The position numbers and the translations under genes were made by a program. Below are positions 60,352 through 64,000 of a DNA stretch of 64,000 bases, in pieces; within the stretch, counting starts at the first letter, position 1, and each line of letters begins with the position of its first letter. This DNA is from UBA2040 sp963977135 (GTDB taxonomy: Bacteria > Bacteroidota > Bacteroidia > Flavobacteriales_D > Crocinitomicaceae): assembly GCA_963977135.1 (NCBI GenBank), contig CAXBNN010000005.1, positions 124,001 to 188,000 on the forward strand, given 5' to 3'. The notes beneath the pieces are model-generated. The model worked only from the letters and a program-made list of their open reading frames with translations. It made no database searches and was not told the origin of the DNA.

Positions 60352-61158
60352 TTAAGCTTTTGTCACTTTGTGTTTCAACATCATGTCAACTAAAGAGATA
60401 GAAGCATCTTCCATTTCGTTAACCAATCCGTCAATTTTAGATACAATGTAGTTGTAAAAAATCTGCAAGAAAATTGCCGCGATCAAACCAAATACTGTTG
60501 TCAAAAGTGATACTTTAATACCACCTGCAACTGTAGTTGGAGATACTTGACCATCTTGGATAATTTTATCAAAGGCTTGGATCATCCCAATTACCGTTCC
60601 CAAGAATCCTAACATCGGAGCCAAAGCGATAAACAAAGACAACCAAGAAAGACCTTTTTCTAAAAGTCCCATCTGCACACCACCATAAGAAACAACTGAT
60701 TTTTCAACCATTTCGATTCCCTCTTCTGAGCGGTCTATGCCCTGATAAAATATAGATGCAATTGGTCCACGTGTGTTACGACAAACATCTTTTGCAGCTT
60801 CAACACCACCTGATTTCAATGCACCTTCTACTTCTTCAATAAACTTAGAAGTATTTATTGTTGACAAGTTTAAATACACAATTCTTTCAATTGAAAGTGC
60901 GATACCGATGATCAAACAAATCAATACTGGCGTCATCCACAATGGATCTCCTTCAATGTATTTTTGCTTCAATGTTTGAATAAAATCCAATTGAGGACCC
61001 TCAGCATCTTCTGCTTTTACATTTTCTTTTGCACCATCTTTCGCTTGATCAGCTACGGTATTTTGAGCAATCAAGACTGGTTCTTGTGCTACAATGTTGG
61101 TTGTTAGACCAAAAGTTAAAAAAGCTGCTAGAGCTAAAGAACTAATTATTTTTTTCAT
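60352..61158 (-). CDS. MotA/TolQ/ExbB proton channel family protein
   Basis: A 268-residue ExbB. An N-terminal signal-like helix (1-24, ending TTNIVAQ) and a spacer of about 50 residues precede the three channel helices: PLWMTPVLICLIIGIALSIE, WLSLFIALAPMLGFLGTVIG and TTVFGLIAAIFLQIFYN. The motif PMLGFLGTVIGMIQAF is the ExbB/TolQ signature. The cleavable-looking N terminus is a feature of many Bacteroidota ExbB proteins. It heads a four-gene operon and would energise TonB-type or related envelope machinery. Confidence 0.93.
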   Translation of the reverse strand: MKKIISSLALAAFLTFGLTTNIVAQEPVLIAQNTVADQAKDGAKENVKAEDAEGPQLDFIQTLKQKYIEGDPLWMTPVLICLIIGIALSIERIVYLNLSTINTSKFIEEVEGALKSGGVEAAKDVCRNTRGPIASIFYQGIDRSEEGIEMVEKSVVSYGGVQMGLLEKGLSWLSLFIALAPMLGFLGTVIGMIQAFDKIIQDGQVSPTTVAGGIKVSLLTTVFGLIAAIFLQIFYNYIVSKIDGLVNEMEDASISLVDMMLKHKVTKA

Positions 61159-61206
61159 GTTCTAAAAGATTAAGTAAATCGTATTCGTCAAAAGTTTAAT
61201 TAAAAG

Positions 61207-61214
61207 TCAAAAAT
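61207..61214 (-). promoter_or_regulatory. Candidate -7 element for the ExbB operon
   Basis: The minus strand reads TATTTTTG (TAnnTTTG), 48 bases before the exbB start. No -33 box at 21 bases was found. Confidence 0.35.
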
Positions 61215-61291
61215 ATAAAAATATTTTACAATCGTTACGCTACGTGCATAGAAACTAAAAATACTAAAAGATATTCTTTCTATTGCAAAAC

Positions 61292-61322
61292 TGCTTCATT
61301 TTTCTACGGAGAGAGAGGGATT
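61292..61322. repeat. Second copy of the tRNA-Ser 3' end and flank
   Basis: These 31 bases match 61411-61441 with a few differences, 119 bases apart. The last 16 bases (CGGAGAGAGAGGGATT) are identical to the 3' end of the tRNA-Ser gene on the opposite strand. The copy lacks the rest of the tRNA. Confidence 0.8.
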
Positions 61323-61425
61323 ACCTCAACTTTGCAAGTTTCGGTGGTCTTCGCTTCGCTTCGGCTCGACCCTCTGGGTTCTCATCCCCTAATATTTCAA
61401 TTTTAATGACTGCGTCATTTGTCAG

Positions 61426-61514
61426 CGGAGAGAGAGGGATTCGAACCCTCGATACCACTTTCGCAGTATACACACTTTCCAGGCGTGCTCCTTCAACCAC
61501 TCGGACACCTCTCC
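61426..61514 (-). tRNA. tRNA-Ser (anticodon GGA)
   Basis: An 89-base class II tRNA on the minus strand with a long variable arm and no encoded CCA. The acceptor stem GGAGAGG pairs with TCTCTCC, the anticodon stem CACGC/GTGTG closes the loop CTGGAAA with anticodon GGA, and the T-arm GAGGG/CCCTC holds TTCGAAT. It reads UCC and UCU serine codons. A partial copy of its 3' end lies 119 bases downstream. Confidence 0.95.
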
Positions 61515-61535
61515 AATTTTATTTCAAATTATCTA

Positions 61536-61557
61536 ATTGTCAATCGTTATTGACAAT
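61536..61557. promoter_or_regulatory. 9-bp perfect palindrome upstream of tRNA-Ser
   Basis: ATTGTCAAT-CGTT-ATTGACAAT lies 21 bases before the 5' end of tRNA-Ser and after the ansA stop on the same strand. It may be a hairpin in the ansA transcript end or an operator. No T run follows. Confidence 0.4.
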
Positions 61558-61643
61558 CTGCGATTTTTATGGTCGGCTAAAGTACTAAATATTTACTTTT
61601 CAATGCGGGAAATGTAATTTTCTCTAAAAAATTTACAATTTCT

Positions 61644-62675
61644 TCATATTGAGAGTTCACCTCTTAGATTTTCCCGCAAAGCTTGTTCTATTTTTGCCTT
61701 GGATTTTTCTTTACCAAGCAAATACATCATTTTGGAAAGTGCCGCCTCCGTTGTCATGTCCGACCCGCTAATTACACCGACACTCTGGAAGAATGAGCTC
61801 GTTTTGTACTTACCCTGTTGCACATGTCCTGAAGAACATTGTGTAACATTTAAAACAATTCCTCCATTAGAAATAAAGTTTTGAATTTGACTTTGAAAAA
61901 GTTTATCGCTTGGAGCATTTCCCGATCCGTAAGTTTCAAGAATTATTGCTTTTGTTTGCTTATTGTCGAACAAACTTGAATAAAGTTGGGTGTTCATACC
62001 TGGAAAAATCTTAAGCAATGCAACTCTGTTATCAAGATCAGTGAAAATTCTAAAATCCTCAATTTTGTGAGCTGGATAATCTGGCAATCGATAATCTATC
62101 TCCACACCAGCAACAGCCAATTCCTGATAATTCGGCGATTGAAATGCCTCAAATTGATTTGCTGATACTTTTGAGCTTCTATTGCCTCGATACAAAGAGT
62201 ATTCAAAATAAACAGCAACTTCTTGAACTCGACTTTCACCGCTTTCATTTTTGGCAGCTGCTATTTCAATAGCAGTAATCAAGTTTTCTTTTCCGTCTGT
62301 CCGTATGGTGCCAATTGGCAGTTGAGAGCCAGTAAAAATAACGGGTTTCGTTAAGTTTTCTAACATGAAACTCAAAGCCGAAGCAGAATACGCCATGGTG
62401 TCTGATCCGTGCAGTACGACGAATCCGTCGTAGCGTTCGTAATTGTCAAAGATCGTTTTTGCAATGCTCGTCCAATATTCAGGATTCATTTCAGAAGAAT
62501 CAATTGCTTCAGGAAAACTGATACTACTCAGATTTACTTGAAGTCGATTCAATTCGGGCACATGTTTGTCGAGATGGTCAAAGTCGAAAGAGGTTAATTC
62601 ACCTGTAACTAAATCTTTGATCATGCCGATTGTACCGCCTGTGTAAATCAACAATATATTTGGTCTTGCAGTCAT
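61644..62675 (-). CDS. ansA: Type I L-asparaginase
   Basis: A 343-residue cytoplasmic asparaginase. The two catalytic Thr regions are ILLIYTGGTIGM at the N terminus and VLHGSDTMAYSA near 90, with IFTGSQLPIG and ILETYGSGNAP following. Type I enzymes hydrolyse asparagine with low affinity in the cytoplasm. The ATG at 62675 is used; the preceding in-frame codon is TTG. It is the second enzyme in the window able to release ammonia from asparagine, beside iaaA. Confidence 0.95.
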   Translation of the reverse strand: MTARPNILLIYTGGTIGMIKDLVTGELTSFDFDHLDKHVPELNRLQVNLSSISFPEAIDSSEMNPEYWTSIAKTIFDNYERYDGFVVLHGSDTMAYSASALSFMLENLTKPVIFTGSQLPIGTIRTDGKENLITAIEIAAAKNESGESRVQEVAVYFEYSLYRGNRSSKVSANQFEAFQSPNYQELAVAGVEIDYRLPDYPAHKIEDFRIFTDLDNRVALLKIFPGMNTQLYSSLFDNKQTKAIILETYGSGNAPSDKLFQSQIQNFISNGGIVLNVTQCSSGHVQQGKYKTSSFFQSVGVISGSDMTTEAALSKMMYLLGKEKSKAKIEQALRENLRGELSI

Positions 62676-62755
62676 CAATATTAATGAGGAATAAACAAAG
62701 TTATTATTTTTAGGATGCGTTCTTTATTGACCGGTGGCTTTCTTTGAGTAAAGGG

Positions 62756-63526
62756 TCATAAACTGAACATCTTTTTTGCGTTTCGCGTTGTAATTTCTGA
62801 AAGTTCTGTCAATTTTATTCCGTGAACCTCGGCTAATTTTTCCGCTGTATGGACTAAATAAGAACTTTCATTTCGTTTTCCTCTGAATGGAACAGGCGGT
62901 AAATAGGGTGCGTCTGTTTCTAAAATCAAATAATCTAAGGGAACATTTACTAGAACTTCGTCCAATGCGGCTTTTTTATATGTCAAAACACCACCAATGC
63001 CCATCATAAATTTTCCGTAGGACATTACTTTTTTAGCTTGTTCTAAGTTTCCAGTAAAACAATGAAATACGCCAAAAAGCTTTTCGTCCATCATTTCATC
63101 GAGGATTTCAAATATTTCATCAAAAGCATCGCGAGCATGGATAACGATAGGTAGTTCTAGTTCTTTCGCCCAGTTTATTTGCTCACGAAAAGCCAATTTT
63201 TGTTCTTCAATAAAGGTTTTGTCCCAATACAAGTCCATGCCTATTTCTCCTACAGCCACCATTTTGTGACTTGAAAAATAGGGCTTCATTGTTTTTAGCT
63301 GATTTTCCCAATCTTCTTTTACGTTTCCTGGGTGAAGTCCCATCATCGGAAAGCAATTAGCAGGGAAGTCTTTGCACAAATTAAGCATCGGCTGGATGGT
63401 CGACACATCAATATTTGGCAAAAGAATGGTTTCAACACCATTGCGAATCGCTTTTTCAATGACCTCGTTTCTGTCCGAGTCGAATTCCTTAGTATAAAGA
63501 TGGGCGTGTGTATCGATCCAATTCAT
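62756..63526 (-). CDS. TatD family hydrolase
   Basis: A 256-residue metal-dependent hydrolase with the TatD pattern: IDTHAHLYTKEF (HxH), GLHPGNVKEDW, VAVGEIGMDLYWD, VIHARDA, FHCFTGNLEQA and the final ETDAPYLPP. TatD proteins are 3'-5' exonucleases or deoxyribonucleases with a TIM-barrel. It starts 2 bases after the stop of the upstream barrel-protein gene on the same strand, so they are probably co-transcribed. Confidence 0.94.
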   Translation of the reverse strand: MNWIDTHAHLYTKEFDSDRNEVIEKAIRNGVETILLPNIDVSTIQPMLNLCKDFPANCFPMMGLHPGNVKEDWENQLKTMKPYFSSHKMVAVGEIGMDLYWDKTFIEEQKLAFREQINWAKELELPIVIHARDAFDEIFEILDEMMDEKLFGVFHCFTGNLEQAKKVMSYGKFMMGIGGVLTYKKAALDEVLVNVPLDYLILETDAPYLPPVPFRGKRNESSYLVHTAEKLAEVHGIKLTELSEITTRNAKKMFSL

Positions 63527-63528
63527 GC

Positions 63529-64000
63529 CTAAAACAATGAAAAGCTAAGTCCCAAGCGGATAACGTTTAGTTGAGTGCTTTGAGAATTGGAAAATAAAGG
63601 TGCAAAATTGTACTCGCCAAATAGTGCATAATTTCTCAGACCTAGTCTTATATGAGCCGAATATTGCAATGGATTCAAATCTGGGAAATGAGAGTCTTTG
63701 ATCACTGTTTTACCAAATTCGTCTTTTAGAATAGTTTTTTCATTCGCACTTGCGATATAACCAATTTTACCACCTATGTGAATTTTAAAATGTTTCCAAC
63801 TTTCTTTACGAAAACGCAATTCCAATGGAATGGAAAATTGATTAAAGTTGAATGAGCTCACGGTGTTTAATGGACTTTCAGTATACTGTGACCAGTTATC
63901 TTTTTGATTCGTTAACAAGGTATTGTCGTGACGAATGTGAGAAAAAGTATAATTTAACCCCCAACCAAACGCAACTGTATTTCCTTCAGTCAAAGGAACA
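63529..64000 (-). CDS. Outer-membrane beta-barrel protein, C-terminal part
   Basis: The frame is open to the window edge, so the start and any signal peptide lie beyond 64000. The visible 157 or so residues alternate in a way typical of outer-membrane strands (AFGWGLNYTFSHI, QFSIPLELRFRKESWKHF, YSAHIRLGLRNYALFGEYNF) and end LSFSLF with a terminal Phe. It resembles PorT-like small barrels of Bacteroidota, but the part visible is not enough to name it. Confidence 0.7.
   Translation of the reverse strand, partial: VPLTEGNTVAFGWGLNYTFSHIRHDNTLLTNQKDNWSQYTESPLNTVSSFNFNQFSIPLELRFRKESWKHFKIHIGGKIGYIASANEKTILKDEFGKTVIKDSHFPDLNPLQYSAHIRLGLRNYALFGEYNFAPLFSNSQSTQLNVIRLGLSFSLF

Noticed and set aside
61283..61588. 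Open frame of 101 codons on the plus strand
   Set aside because: It runs antisense through tRNA-Ser and translates to the well-known spurious RGIRTLDT-type peptide produced by that tRNA; not a gene.

Overview
The window reads as chromosomal DNA of an AT-rich member of the Bacteroidota, most likely Flavobacteriales near the Crocinitomicaceae/Fluviicola group (the family placement is inference). Direct support: at least four secreted proteins end in type IX secretion (T9SS) sorting domains, a PorZ-like T9SS component sits beside recO, a MurF-alanine racemase fusion is present, cytochrome oxidase genes have the Bacteroidota arrangement, and several promoters carry the phylum's TAnnTTTG -7 element. 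No phage, plasmid, insertion sequence, CRISPR array, restriction system or rRNA was seen.

Layout. 1-7 kb: end of a HerA-like ATPase, an endonuclease/exonuclease/phosphatase lipoprotein, a PPK2 kinase, gatC, an acyltransferase, trpS and a peptide-binding lipoprotein. 7-10.4 kb: recO, porZ and tRNA-Arg(TCG), the last flanked by fragments of itself. 10.6-17.6 kb: a sterol-desaturase-like enzyme with a membrane partner, a large T9SS type B protein, small unknown genes and arfB. 17.7-22.4 kb: a cyanophycin module (isoaspartyl peptidase, cyanophycinase, cyanophycin synthetase), able in principle to make and fully recycle the Asp-Arg storage polymer. 22.5-26.5 kb: an LTA-synthase-like phosphotransferase, queA and a family 2 glycosyltransferase. 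26.6-31.8 kb: a terminal-oxidase assembly operon (heme O synthase, two COX3-like subunits, subunit IV, two SCO proteins, DUF420).

31.9-39 kb: superoxide dismutase, three amidohydrolase domains in two genes, a small membrane protein, a c-type cytochrome and hflX. 39-49.3 kb: a 1011-residue adhesin-like T9SS protein, an M20 peptidase, a LEA14-like lipoprotein, murF-alr, tdk, an unknown acidic protein and an M28 peptidase. 49.4-58.5 kb: a 1355-residue T9SS protein, a sensor kinase, pth, an OmpA protein with thrombospondin type 3 repeats and an iron alcohol dehydrogenase. 58.5-64 kb: an ExbB/ExbD energising operon, tRNA-Ser(GGA), type I asparaginase, tatD and a partial outer-membrane barrel gene.

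Most genes are ordinary housekeeping. The most unusual signals are (i) large repeat-built insertions in both COX3-like subunits, apparently related to each other, (ii) a SCO paralogue lacking the copper-ligand histidine, (iii) tRNA genes next to partial copies of themselves, and (iv) amidohydrolase domains without metal ligands fused to or paired with an intact one. I did not find a convincing wholly new multi-gene system.
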